Assembly: GCA_046152955.1 (NCBI GenBank)
Contig: JBJXGA010000472.1
Coordinates: 1 to 33,418 of the forward strand
DNA from: SIAF01 sp046152955
Lineage (GTDB): Bacteria > Planctomycetota > Planctomycetia > Planctomycetales > Planctomycetaceae
Direction: 5' to 3'
Length of the DNA: 33,418 bases
Each line of letters starts with the position of its first letter. Position 1 is the first letter of the stretch. This document shows, in pieces, positions 23,891 to 32,641 of the stretch. Made by a program: the position numbers and the translations under genes. A model generated the notes under the pieces. That model was not told the origin of the DNA and did not search any database. It saw nothing but the letters and a program-made list of their open reading frames with translations.

Positions 23891-23913
23891 GGAGGTCACA
23901 GTTTGTGACTTCC
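23891..23913. repeat. Near-perfect 10-bp palindrome in the ORF6N remnant
   Basis: GGAGGTCACA, spacer GTT, TGTGACTTCC, with nine of ten pairs matching. It shares the GTCACA/TGTGAC core with 23959-23987 and lies about 20 bases before the ferritin-like start. Confidence 0.6.
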
Positions 23914-23958
23914 ATTGGTCGAACTCGTCAAGGGTCGGCTCATCGCGCCTCGAGTTCG

Positions 23959-23987
23959 TTTCAAGGTCACAATTTGTGACCTTGAAA
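23959..23987. repeat. Perfect 29-bp palindrome inside the ORF6N coding region
   Basis: TTTCAAGGTCACAA, centre T, TTGTGACCTTGAAA: 14-bp arms without mismatch. On the minus strand it encodes SQIVTLK of the ORF6N protein. Confidence 0.85.
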
Positions 23988-24460
23988 GTTGTTCCACTTC
24001 CCCCCAATTCAACTGAAACATGAAATCCTCGGGAAATTGCTGCAAATTGCGTCTCACCGCCTGATTCAGCACCTTGGTCGAAACGTCATACATTTCCGCC
24101 AGGTCTCGATCCAAAATGACGTTTTGCCCGCGGATCGACAAAATGACTCGTTCGATCTGATCCAGCGGAATCAGGAAGCCCGCTTTGCCCATGGCCTTTC
24201 CTCAAACGGTTGAGATTTCTCAGGGATCAGGGAGATTTTCCAGCAGACGCAACCGGACCGATTGTATCGCCTTGTGGGCTACCAGGGCCAGTCCGCGCGA
24301 GGCGCGTGAGCGGCGCGAAAGTCATGAGCGTCTGACGCGTGTGGGACGGCGCTTTTCCCCCTCCCTGGCATCCCGGTTCGGTTGCTCCTGATCGTCCCGC
24401 ACAGTATCTGTGGCGTTTGGCCATCGAATCGAAACCCCGTACATCTCACGAGTCCATACC

Positions 24461-26548
24461 ATGCCTCGTTGCAAATTTCGGCTGCTGATTGTCGCCGTGC
24501 TCCCGGTTCTCCTGGGATTGAATTCCAACGCCTGGGGCGCCGACCTGTGGCCGGCGCTTCCCGAAGCCGACGACGTGGTGGCGCTCCCTGCCCAGGAGTG
24601 GCCGCTCCGGCCCGGTCCGCGATCGGTCGAAGTCTCGATCCACTATCCTGCCGGCCGCCGGGAGCAGGTGACGGCGGAGACGGGGTTGATGTTGACGTTG
24701 CACAACTGGGGTGGGACGCGCTGCGTCGGCACGGCGGATCCCCGGCAACTGGCCAACCGCTACAACGTCGTCGCCCTGTGCGTGGACTACCTGCAAAGCG
24801 GGGATCGGGCCGACGCCCAGGAACCGTACGATCATGGCTATCTCCAGGCGCTGGATGCGCTCCGGGCGCTGTGGTGGATTTCGGATCGGCTCGCGTCCGG
24901 CGGGAAAGAGTTCGCGCGTGGTCGCGTCTACTGCACCGGCGGATCGGGTGGGGGCAACGTGGCGCTGATGTGCAATAAGCTGGCGCCCCGGACGTTCGCC
25001 TGCGCCATCGACATGTGCGGCATGAAGAAGCTCACGGACGACATCGCCTTCCATCTTCCCGGTGAAAGCGATCTCGACGCGCGCTATCGCAACGATCCAA
25101 ACCATCCGCACTTTCTCTCAGTCGACGCCCAAGAACTGCGATTCGTGGCCTGCCCGGAGCATCTGGAGGTCATGCGACGGCTGGGAAACCAGTGCCGCGT
25201 GATCGTCGTTCATGGACGCGACGACACCACCTGTCCATTTGCCGATGCGGTGGAACTCGTGCAGGCCTTTCCGCGTCATGGCTTGGCAGTTGAGCCGCAT
25301 TTCCTCGGGAAGGACCAACTCGACGGCCAGGTATTCACCGGCTCAGGCCATGCGTTGGGAGATCGGACGAAGATCGTGTTTCACGTGGCCGATCGTTATC
25401 TGCTCCCAGAGTCGCCGGAAAGACTTGTCCGCCAGGGGGACAGTGACTTCGACCGGCGCGACGAACAAGTTCGCTACCGCACCAGCCGCGGCGAATACGT
25501 CATTTCTTATCGTGAGGGATTTCCCGTCGGCCGGTTCGAACCGGCGGCGACTCCGGTCCCCTACGAGGACCATCTGGATCTTTCCTATCGCGTCGATGAG
25601 CGCGGCCAAAAAGAGCCGATTCGGACTCCAGCCGAATGGGAGGCGCGCCGTCGACAAGTGCTGGCCAACCTCGAACAGGTGATGGGGCCGCTCCCTGGCC
25701 CAAACTCCCGCGTGCCTCTGGCGGTCCAATTGCTCGAAGAGACGCCGGTTGATCGGCGGCTGATTCGCCGCAAACTCTCATATCAGAGCGATTCGGACGA
25801 TCGAGTGACGGCGTACCTGTTTGTCCCGGATCATCCCGCCGGAACGAAACTCCCCGCACTTCTTTGTCTGCATCAAACGACGAAGATCGGCAAAGATGAA
25901 CCGGCCGGACTGGGGGGAAATCCCGATCTGCATTACGCGCTCGAACTGGCGCGGCGCGGATTTGTGACGGTGGCTCCTGATTATCCCTCCTTTGGGGAGC
26001 ATCCCTACGACTTCGAGGAGCGGCACGGATACGCCAGCGGCAGCATGAAGGCGGTCTGGGACAATATCCGCGGGGTGGATTACCTGCAGTCGTTGCCCGA
26101 GGTCGATCCGGCACGGATTGGCTGCGTCGGACATTCTCTGGGAGGGCATTCCGCGATTTTTACGGCGGTGTTTGACTCCCGGATTCAGGCGACAGTCTCC
26201 AGTTGCGGGTTCACGCGGTTTGCCAAAGACGACATGCCAAGCTGGACCGGCAAGAACTACATGCCCCGGATCGCCACCGTCTACGGAAACGATGCGCGGC
26301 GTGTGCCGTTCGATTTTCCTGAACTGATTGCCGCGCTGGCGCCGCGCGCGTTTTTCGCCAGCGCTGCGACGCGCGACGACGACTTCGACGTGGAGGGGGT
26401 CCGCGAGACAATGACCGCGGCTGCGAAGGTCTATGCGCTGTACGACGGTTCGTTCCGACTGCAGGAGATCTATCCCGAAACACCGCATGCGTTTCCCCCG
26501 GCCGCTCGCGAGCAGGCCTACGCCTGGTTGGAGGAGCAACTGAAGTAA
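24461..26548 (+). CDS. Exported double alpha/beta-hydrolase protein
   Basis: A 695-residue protein from ATG 24461 with a signal peptide (RLLIVAVLPVLLGLNSNAWG). It joins two serine-hydrolase modules. The first (about 40-330) has the nucleophile elbow CTGGSGGG with S162 and HGRDDTTCPF as acid segment. The second (about 440-695) has GHSLGG with S559, RDDDFDV as acid and PETPHAFP with the histidine, as in acetyl-xylan-esterase or dienelactone-hydrolase-like enzymes. Both catalytic serines are intact, so two esterase-type reactions in one chain are likely; substrates may be plant or algal polysaccharide esters, by inference from such families. The gene stands alone downstream of a 268-bp spacer in which no sound promoter was found. 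Confidence 0.83.
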   Translation: MPRCKFRLLIVAVLPVLLGLNSNAWGADLWPALPEADDVVALPAQEWPLRPGPRSVEVSIHYPAGRREQVTAETGLMLTLHNWGGTRCVGTADPRQLANRYNVVALCVDYLQSGDRADAQEPYDHGYLQALDALRALWWISDRLASGGKEFARGRVYCTGGSGGGNVALMCNKLAPRTFACAIDMCGMKKLTDDIAFHLPGESDLDARYRNDPNHPHFLSVDAQELRFVACPEHLEVMRRLGNQCRVIVVHGRDDTTCPFADAVELVQAFPRHGLAVEPHFLGKDQLDGQVFTGSGHALGDRTKIVFHVADRYLLPESPERLVRQGDSDFDRRDEQVRYRTSRGEYVISYREGFPVGRFEPAATPVPYEDHLDLSYRVDERGQKEPIRTPAEWEARRRQVLANLEQVMGPLPGPNSRVPLAVQLLEETPVDRRLIRRKLSYQSDSDDRVTAYLFVPDHPAGTKLPALLCLHQTTKIGKDEPAGLGGNPDLHYALELARRGFVTVAPDYPSFGEHPYDFEERHGYASGSMKAVWDNIRGVDYLQSLPEVDPARIGCVGHSLGGHSAIFTAVFDSRIQATVSSCGFTRFAKDDMPSWTGKNYMPRIATVYGNDARRVPFDFPELIAALAPRAFFASAATRDDDFDVEGVRETMTAAAKVYALYDGSFRLQEIYPETPHAFPPAAREQAYAWLEEQLK

Positions 26549-26639
26549 TCGGCGCGATCGAAGTCGCGGGAATTGAGTGGTCGAGTATCAGCACTCCCGA
26601 CTGATATCCCGTGTGCCGACTGACTATGATGCGTAAGGC

Positions 26640-27314
26640 ATGTGGATCAAGATCTGCGGAATTCGAGATGTCGAGACGGCGCTGGCGGTCGCCGGCTGCG
26701 GGCCGGATGCGATCGGGCTGAATTTTTATTCCGGCAGCCCGCGCTGCGTTGCCCCCTCGTTGGCAGCTCAAATCGTCGCCGCCCTCCCTTCCGGACTGGA
26801 ACCGGTCGGAGTCTTCGTCAACGCGTCGCTGGCAGAAGTGCGGGAGACCTGTCAGCGGTGCGGGTTGAGGTCGATTCAACTGCATGGCGATGAACCCCCT
26901 GAGATGGTGGCGGCGCTCCGCGACTACCGCGTGTTGCGGGCCTTCCGCGTGGGGGATGAAGGATTGTCGGGCGTGGCGGATTATCTCGAGGAATGCCGCC
27001 GCCTGGGGGGGCTTCCCTGGCGGTGTCTGATCGATGCCCGCGTCGCGGGGGCCTACGGCGGAACCGGGCATACCGCACCGTGGGACGTGCTGCACGCGGA
27101 GTATCGCCGCGACGATTGGCCCCCGCTCATCCTGGCGGGGGGACTGCGGCCGGAGAATGTGTCGGCGGCGATCCGTACCGTGCTCCCCTGGGGTGTGGAC
27201 GTTGCGGGGGGCGTGGAGTCGGGCGTGGCTTGCAAAGCGATCGACTTGGTGCGACAGTTCGTCGAGTCGGCGCGTGCCGCTGACGGCGGTGCTGCAAGCC
27301 GCACCGGCCACTGA
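26640..27314 (+). CDS. trpF: Phosphoribosylanthranilate isomerase
   Basis: A 224-residue TIM-barrel enzyme that isomerises phosphoribosylanthranilate to carboxyphenylamino-deoxyribulose phosphate in tryptophan synthesis. Family motifs in order are KICGI with catalytic C6, IGLNFY, VGVFVN, IQLHGDE, LIDAR with catalytic D132, GGTG (140-143), LAGGLRPENV and DVAGGVESG. Length is slightly above the usual 200-210 owing to a short Ala/Gly-rich end (RAADGGAASRTGH). AAGG lies just before ATG. No other trp gene is nearby, which fits scattered trp genes in planctomycetes. The DUF1015 gene follows 57 bases later on the same strand, so they may share a transcript. Confidence 0.93.
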   Translation: MWIKICGIRDVETALAVAGCGPDAIGLNFYSGSPRCVAPSLAAQIVAALPSGLEPVGVFVNASLAEVRETCQRCGLRSIQLHGDEPPEMVAALRDYRVLRAFRVGDEGLSGVADYLEECRRLGGLPWRCLIDARVAGAYGGTGHTAPWDVLHAEYRRDDWPPLILAGGLRPENVSAAIRTVLPWGVDVAGGVESGVACKAIDLVRQFVESARAADGGAASRTGH

Positions 27315-27370
27315 TTTCCGGCGCCCGGTTTCGTTCCGGGAGCCTTTCCAAACCCCATCAATCACCAGCT

Positions 27371-28678
27371 ATGGCTCAAGTTTATCCCTTTCGCGCGTGG
27401 CGCTACGATGTGTCTCAGGTCGGCGATTTGTCCGACGTCACTTGTCCTCCGTACGACGTGATCGATGCGGCCTTTCAGGAACGGCTCTACGAGCGACATC
27501 CCTGCAACGTCATTCGGCTGGAGCTCAATCGCGACGAACCGGGGGACGTCGGTCCCGACGAGAAATACCGTCGCGCCAGCGGTTTTCTCCGCCGCTGGAT
27601 GCAGCAGCACGTACTCTTGCAGGAACACGAAGATGCCCTTTACGTTTACCATCAGGAGTTTTCCTGGGGGGGGCAGCAGTTCACTCGCCGGGGGTTCCTG
27701 GGGCGTATCCGCCTGGAGCGATTCGGCGAGGGACAGGTTTTTCCGCATGAACAAACGATGTCGGGACCGAAGGCGGATCGGCTGAAATTGCTGCAAGCCT
27801 GTCAGATGAATCTCTCCCCGGTGTTCGGATTGTACCCTGATCGGGACAATGCCGTGCAGGCCCCCCTGGAACAGGCCATTCTGGGGATCACGCCGATCGT
27901 AGCCACCGACCACCTGGGGGTGGTGCATCGTCTGTGGCCCGTCTCGCGCCACGCGCCGCTGGACCAGGTGCGGCGTTTGATGTGGGATAAACCGGTGTTC
28001 ATCGCCGACGGACATCACCGCTACGAAACCGCGATCAATTATCGGGATGGCCTCCAGGCGGCCGGGACTCTGGGGGGGTCCGAAGCCCCCGCCAATTTCG
28101 CCCTGATGATGTTTGTCGGGATGAGCGATCCGGGGCTGATCATCCTCCCGACGCACCGTCTGGTCGGCAACCTCCCCGACTTGACCAGGCCGCAGCTTGA
28201 AGCGGCGCTGGCCAGCCACTTTGCTCTGGAGCCGATGGGACGTGGCCCTGCGGCCGCGAAAGAGACTTGGGAGCACATCGAAGTCGACGGCGGACAGGGG
28301 GTGCTCGGTCTGGGTACGACGGTGGATGGCGAATGGTTGCTGGCGCGCCTCACCGATGGGAGTCCCATGCGGCAACTGGCCCCGAATCAGAGCGACGATT
28401 GGCGCTCCCTGGGGGTTAGCCTGCTCCACAAATTGGTCCTCGAGCATCTGCTCCAACCCCACCACCAGGCCGAGCCTCCCCGGTGTCGCTATGTTCACCA
28501 GTTGGAAGAAGTGACCGCGGCTCAGGAGGCGCGCGAAGTCCCTCTGGCCTGCCTGGTTCCGCCCGCCGGGATTGAGCATGTGGAACAAATCGCCGCCCGG
28601 CTGGAGAAAATGCCACCCAAAAGCACCTATTTTTACCCCAAGTTGCAGACCGGGCTGGTTCTTAACCCGGTCGAATGA
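27371..28678 (+). CDS. DUF1015 family protein
   Basis: A 435-residue protein of the DUF1015 family, a conserved but uncharacterised bacterial family. Diagnostic segments are YPFRAWRYD near the start, TCPPYDVID, FPHEQTMSGPKADRL, KPVFIADGHHRYETAINY and LMMFVGMSDPGLIILPTHR. These lie in the expected order and spacing, so the gene is complete. It is probably cytoplasmic. The GHHRYETA segment is the most invariant region of the family and may be a binding site. The family is often near amino-acid or carbohydrate genes; here it follows trpF by 57 bases and precedes a Gfo/Idh/MocA gene by 117 bases. Confidence 0.9.
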   Translation: MAQVYPFRAWRYDVSQVGDLSDVTCPPYDVIDAAFQERLYERHPCNVIRLELNRDEPGDVGPDEKYRRASGFLRRWMQQHVLLQEHEDALYVYHQEFSWGGQQFTRRGFLGRIRLERFGEGQVFPHEQTMSGPKADRLKLLQACQMNLSPVFGLYPDRDNAVQAPLEQAILGITPIVATDHLGVVHRLWPVSRHAPLDQVRRLMWDKPVFIADGHHRYETAINYRDGLQAAGTLGGSEAPANFALMMFVGMSDPGLIILPTHRLVGNLPDLTRPQLEAALASHFALEPMGRGPAAAKETWEHIEVDGGQGVLGLGTTVDGEWLLARLTDGSPMRQLAPNQSDDWRSLGVSLLHKLVLEHLLQPHHQAEPPRCRYVHQLEEVTAAQEAREVPLACLVPPAGIEHVEQIAARLEKMPPKSTYFYPKLQTGLVLNPVE

Positions 28679-28794
28679 TTGGGATTTTCGACTTGGCAGG
28701 GAGCTGCGCGGAGGCCATAATCAACTGAAGACTGCTCTGTGCCATATCGTGGCGCGGCGCGGACGATGATAAATCCTTCGGATCGCCGATTGTT

Positions 28795-30111
28795 ATGCCT
28801 CGTTCTCCTCGAACCACTCCTGCACTCAATCGCCGAGAGTTTCTCGGGTCGAGCGCCATCAATGCCGCGGGGGTCGCGGCTGGAATGGCGGCGGGGGTGG
28901 TCGGCTGGACGGGTGCGGCGTCGGGGAGTCCTTCCGAACGGGTCCGGGTGGGAGTGATCGGCGTTCGGAACCAGGGAAAACTCCTGGCCACCACTCTGGC
29001 GCAAATCTCCGACGCGCAGGTGGTGGCGCTGTGCGACATTGACGAATCTCTGCTCCCGGCAACCGGTCGGGCGGTCGAATCGCTTCAGGGGCAAGCGCCC
29101 CGGCTCGAGGGAGATTTTCGGCGGCTGCTGGATGATCCGCAGATCGACGCGGTCGTCGTCGCGGCGCCGGATCACTGGCACGCGCTCATGACGATTCTCG
29201 CCTGCCAGGCCGGCAAGGACGTGTACGTCGAAAAGCCGGTCTCGCATTCGCTGGAAGAAGGTCCGGCGATGCTGGCGGTCGCCCAGGAGACCGGGCGCAT
29301 CATTCAATCGGGATTGCAGCAGCGGAGCGGCGCCCATTTTCAGTCGGCCGTGGAGTTCGTCCGTAGCGGACAGTTGGGGGCTGTGCATCTGGCCAAAGCC
29401 TGGACGGTCCACCAGCGCAAATCGATCGGCAGTCGTCCCGACTGTTCCCCCCCACCGGGAGTCAACTACGACCTCTGGCTCGGCCCCGCGCGCGAAAGAC
29501 CGTTCAATCCCAATCGGTTTCATTACAACTGGCACTGGTTCTGGGAGTATGGGACCGGCGAACTGGGAAATTGGGGTGTGCATTTGCTCGATGTGGCCCG
29601 CTGGGGGCTGAACGTCGGATTGCCGCACCAAGTGGCCGCGACCGGCGGAAAACATTATTTCCAGGATGACCAGCAGACCCCCGACACCTTGCACGTGAAT
29701 TACGCTTACCCCGGATGCACGATCACCTGGGAGCATCGGTTGTGGAGCGGGTATGGCCAGGAAGGACGTAGCGCGGCGGTCGCCTTTCATGGCGACCGTG
29801 GAACCTTGATCGTTGATCGAGGCGGGTGGAAAGTGTACGGACAGCGGGACTCACACTCCGCCGAACCAGGCGAACTGCTCCCTCCGCATCTGCAGAATTT
29901 CATCGACTGTGTGAAATCGCGGAATCAACCCACGGGGGATTTGGCAACAGGAGTCATCAGCAGCGCGTTGTGTCACTTGGGGAATGCCGCCTATCGCATC
30001 GGCCGGAGCCTGCAGGTCCATCCCGAGACGGGAATGATTTGCCGCGACCCGGCCGCACAGGCCCTGGCTGTGAGCGATTATCGTTCCCCCTGGACGCTCC
30101 CTGTGGCCTGA
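28795..30111 (+). CDS. Tat-exported Gfo/Idh/MocA family oxidoreductase
   Basis: A 438-residue NAD(P)-dependent oxidoreductase, probably acting on a sugar or inositol-like substrate outside the cytoplasm. The twin-arginine signal is LNRREFLGSSAINAAGVAAG. The Rossmann part has VRVGVIGVRNQGK, VVALCDID, DAVVVAAPDHWHA and the signature VYVEKPVSHSLEEG with the catalytic-type lysine. The C-terminal substrate domain contains HYNWHWFWEYGTGELGNWG with the aromatic residues and GNWGVH histidine. Planctomycetes carry dozens of these. It is complete. The STN protein gene starts 51 bases later. Confidence 0.93.
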   Translation: MPRSPRTTPALNRREFLGSSAINAAGVAAGMAAGVVGWTGAASGSPSERVRVGVIGVRNQGKLLATTLAQISDAQVVALCDIDESLLPATGRAVESLQGQAPRLEGDFRRLLDDPQIDAVVVAAPDHWHALMTILACQAGKDVYVEKPVSHSLEEGPAMLAVAQETGRIIQSGLQQRSGAHFQSAVEFVRSGQLGAVHLAKAWTVHQRKSIGSRPDCSPPPGVNYDLWLGPARERPFNPNRFHYNWHWFWEYGTGELGNWGVHLLDVARWGLNVGLPHQVAATGGKHYFQDDQQTPDTLHVNYAYPGCTITWEHRLWSGYGQEGRSAAVAFHGDRGTLIVDRGGWKVYGQRDSHSAEPGELLPPHLQNFIDCVKSRNQPTGDLATGVISSALCHLGNAAYRIGRSLQVHPETGMICRDPAAQALAVSDYRSPWTLPVA

Positions 30112-30162
30112 GCACCAACCCACTTCTTCTCCGGCTCCTCGCCATCTCGTGGAAACCCCGGC

Positions 30163-31389
30163 ATGAGCGCGTTGCATGCCATCGCGATTTGGAACCAGTC
30201 GCCGTCAGAGCGTCGGAGGAAGGCGCGCACTTCTTGGACCGCGCTGTGCGTTTGCTGGCTCCTGTTGGCCGCCAGCTTCCAATCCGCCGCGGCAGAACCC
30301 CCTCCGCTGCTCGTCGGCAAGCCCTTCCAAAAGGCGCTGGAGCAACCGATCTCCGCGACTTGGGAACGAGTCGATCTGCGGACCATCGTCCGGCGGATCG
30401 AAGGGGCGCAACACACGGCGATTCTTCTGGATCGGCGGATCGATCCCTCACGCGAACGGGTAGCCACCGCGTCAGGAGAACCGTTGCTCACGTTCCTCGA
30501 ACGCCTGGCCGAGCAGGTCGAGGGACGCCTTTCGATTGTGGGAAACGTGGCCTATCTGGGGCCGCCGGAGGCAGCACTCCGACTCCGAACGCTCATCGCA
30601 CTCCGTCAGCAGGAGTTGCAGGAGGATCGGTTGGCAGTCCCCCGTCCGCGCCGTGCGGCGCTCCTGGAGCCGCAGTCGTTGGCCTGGGAGGATGGCGCGC
30701 AGCCGACGGAACTGGTGGCCAGACTGGCCCGCCAACACGCATGCCGCGTCGCGGGGGAAGAGCTGATACCGTATGACCTGTGGGGCGGCGCCCGTTTGCC
30801 CGGAGTCAACGCCATCGAAGCCCTCTCTCTGGTCTTGATCCAATGGAACCTGACATTTCAGTGGATCGACGCGGGACGGGGAATTCGGCTGGAACCCATT
30901 CCGGATCGCGTTGGTCTGGAACGGCGACACCCCCTCCCCAAAGGGGTCTCGGCCGCGGCGTTCATCGAGCGCTGGCAAGAGCAATTCCCCAGCTTGGAGT
31001 GGCGGGCCGCCGGGAAGGAAGTGCTGGTGACCGCGGCGATTGAAGTCCACGAGGCGTTGGAAGGCACAGCTCGACAGCGACCGGATCGTGGAACCGGTGT
31101 TCCCGGAGCCGGACTCAAGCCGCTCAAGCAGGAGCGGTACACCCTCCGGATGAAGGACAAACCGGTGAGCGCCCTGTTGAAGATGCTGGCCGAACCGGCC
31201 CACGGCCAATTGCAATTCGAGTACGACCGCCAGCAATTGGAAGCCGCCGGAATCGACCTCGACACACGAGTCACTTTTGAGGTCAAAAACGGGACGATCG
31301 AACAACTGTTGCAATCGGCCCTGGAACCGTTGGGACTGAAGTTCACCCTGGTGGATCGGATTGTTCGATTGAGTCCGGAGTCTCCCTGA
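30163..31389 (+). CDS. Exported protein with an STN (secretin/TonB N-terminal-like) domain
   Basis: A 408-residue protein with an N-terminal signal sequence (TALCVCWLLLAASFQSAAA, about 25-44) and no further membrane span. The C-terminal segment (about 320-405) has KPVSALLKMLAE, DTRVTFEVKNGTIEQLLQSA and LEPLGLKFTLVDRIVRLSP, the pattern of STN domains found at the start of secretins and TonB receptors. A second, weaker copy may lie near 55-130 (DLRTIVRRIEG and LLTFLERLAEQVEGRLSIVG). No secretin pore follows. Such domains bind partners in the periplasm. A membrane protein gene follows 58 bases later. Confidence 0.65.
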   Translation: MSALHAIAIWNQSPSERRRKARTSWTALCVCWLLLAASFQSAAAEPPPLLVGKPFQKALEQPISATWERVDLRTIVRRIEGAQHTAILLDRRIDPSRERVATASGEPLLTFLERLAEQVEGRLSIVGNVAYLGPPEAALRLRTLIALRQQELQEDRLAVPRPRRAALLEPQSLAWEDGAQPTELVARLARQHACRVAGEELIPYDLWGGARLPGVNAIEALSLVLIQWNLTFQWIDAGRGIRLEPIPDRVGLERRHPLPKGVSAAAFIERWQEQFPSLEWRAAGKEVLVTAAIEVHEALEGTARQRPDRGTGVPGAGLKPLKQERYTLRMKDKPVSALLKMLAEPAHGQLQFEYDRQQLEAAGIDLDTRVTFEVKNGTIEQLLQSALEPLGLKFTLVDRIVRLSPESP

Positions 31390-31410
31390 AACTGGATTCC
31401 TCCGGGTGGA

Positions 31411-31440
31411 TTGAGAGCCTGTATGGCTCCGGTCTACAAT
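31411..31440 (+). promoter_or_regulatory. Promoter-like sequence placing transcription start at the start codon
   Basis: TTGAGA (31411-31416), 18 bases, TACAAT (31435-31440). Seven bases later is ATG 31448, so the message could be leaderless. The upstream ATG at 31439 overlaps the -10 box and is therefore less likely the start. Confidence 0.4.
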
Positions 31441-31447
31441 GCCCGGC

Positions 31448-32566
31448 ATGCCTGCCTCGCTGCGAGTCCCTGGTTCCCACAATCCGCGGCGTGATCGACG
31501 CCGCGTGACGTGGTTGTTGTTTTTGCTCGGACTGGTGATCATCGGCATCTCCGAAGCGTCGAAGCCCAGGAATTGGGAATGGCTCACCGGCGCGGGGCGG
31601 TCGAAGGAAATCGCAGTCAAAGATTCGGACAGGCCCAAGGCTTCCGCAGTGAGCCGTGCGGAGCCTTTGGATCCTGGCGAGTTTCGTCTTGTTCCCGGCG
31701 ATCCGGCGCCCGAGGTGGAGCGTGCGGAGCTGGCTGAGAGTCCCAATGGAACTGCAGGCTGGGAGGATTCGTCCCCGAGTTTTGATCCGCGGCTTCCCCC
31801 GGCATTATTCGCCGGAGTCCGCGACGAGAGTCTTGGAATCCGCAGCGCGGAACGGGAGGCATACTTCGGCGTCCTGTCCAAAAGCCGGGAAGCGCCGCCC
31901 CAGGCGCTGCAGCAAGCCGGTCGCCGGGACGTTTCCTATGCCGAACTGATGAATGAACCGGAGCGCTACAGGGGTGAGCTGGTCTCATTGCGTGGAGAGT
32001 TGCGGCGGTTGCTCCCTTTGCCGGCCGGCGAAAACGACCAAGGTTTCGACCAACTCTTCGATGGCTGGCTGTTCACCGACGATGCCGGAAGAAAGAGTCC
32101 GTATCGCCTGATCCTCCTCAGCCGTCCGGATCAATTTCCGGAGGGAGAGGCCATCCGCGAGCGTGTGGAATTCACCGGTTATTTTTTCAAGCGTTGCGCC
32201 TACGAGACCAGCCAGGGCTTGCACGCCGCGCCCTTGTTGATTGGCAAGCAATTGCAATGGCAGCCCCCCAGAATCAAAACGGCAGCCGAAAGGCAGGGCG
32301 GGGCAACTGGAATTGTGGCGGGACTGTCGCTGCTGGCAGTCTGCTTCGCGGGAGCGCTGTGGTGGCTCTCGGCGGGGGACCGCCGGTTTCAGTTGGCGCA
32401 CAAGGCGCGCGTCCAGGTATCGGCGGCTGAGGCGATTGCGGGGCTGGCCGGTGTGGAGACCAAGGATGCCTCGCAGTTTTTGCGTGAACTGGCGATCGAC
32501 GCGGATCGGCCTCCACCCGGTCCGGCCGCGGCTGACCTCGAAGCGCGGGCGCGCGCTCCGGACTAA
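31448..32566 (+). CDS. Two-span membrane protein of unknown function
   Basis: A 372-residue protein from ATG 31448. One membrane span lies near 20-36 (VTWLLFLLGLVIIGISEA) and another near 288-309 (GIVAGLSLLAVCFAGALWW), with a large domain between them. That domain has DVSYAELMNEPERYRGELVS, LRGELRRLLPL, and SPYRLILLSRPDQFPEGEAI; it resembles the nucleic-acid/OB-like beta domain in other planctomycete membrane proteins, but I do not recognise a catalytic site. The tail after the second span is cytoplasmic or periplasmic, basic and Ala-rich. No RBS is visible because the start may be at the 5' end of the message (see the promoter entry). It follows the STN gene on the same strand. Confidence 0.62.
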   Translation: MPASLRVPGSHNPRRDRRRVTWLLFLLGLVIIGISEASKPRNWEWLTGAGRSKEIAVKDSDRPKASAVSRAEPLDPGEFRLVPGDPAPEVERAELAESPNGTAGWEDSSPSFDPRLPPALFAGVRDESLGIRSAEREAYFGVLSKSREAPPQALQQAGRRDVSYAELMNEPERYRGELVSLRGELRRLLPLPAGENDQGFDQLFDGWLFTDDAGRKSPYRLILLSRPDQFPEGEAIRERVEFTGYFFKRCAYETSQGLHAAPLLIGKQLQWQPPRIKTAAERQGGATGIVAGLSLLAVCFAGALWWLSAGDRRFQLAHKARVQVSAAEAIAGLAGVETKDASQFLRELAIDADRPPPGPAAADLEARARAPD

Positions 32567-32641
32567 TCCGGCAATCACAGCGTGTGCGAAGGACCACTTG
32601 CATTGACCGTGACCATTGACTCCTGAGGAAAGGCAATCTCC

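Larger units (their letters stand above)
23882..24192 (-). pseudogene. ORF6N-domain protein, truncated by a frameshift
   Basis: From ATG 24192 (GAGGAAAGG upstream) it reads IPLDQIERVILSIRGQNVIL, then DRDLAEMYDVSTKVLNQAV and RRNLQQFPEDFMFQLNWGE, the ORF6N (KilA-N-related) DNA-binding domain. It continues to RSQIVTLKRTRG, then the frame is lost near 23940. The next frame gives DEPTLDEFDQWKSQTVTSNS and a stop at 23882. The C-terminal part usual for the family, with its YPPYAFTEQGVAML-type segment, is missing. ORF6N proteins are common in phage and mobile DNA. The stop TAG is shared with the TAGGAG of the ferritin-like gene, so the remnant sits tightly upstream of it. Confidence 0.7.

Noticed and set aside
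27362..28588. 408-residue frame antisense to DUF1015
   Set aside because: The plus-strand DUF1015 motifs are complete and in order.
30472..31881. 469-residue frame antisense to the STN gene and membrane gene start
   Set aside because: No motif, and it spans a promoter-like region and two plus-strand genes.
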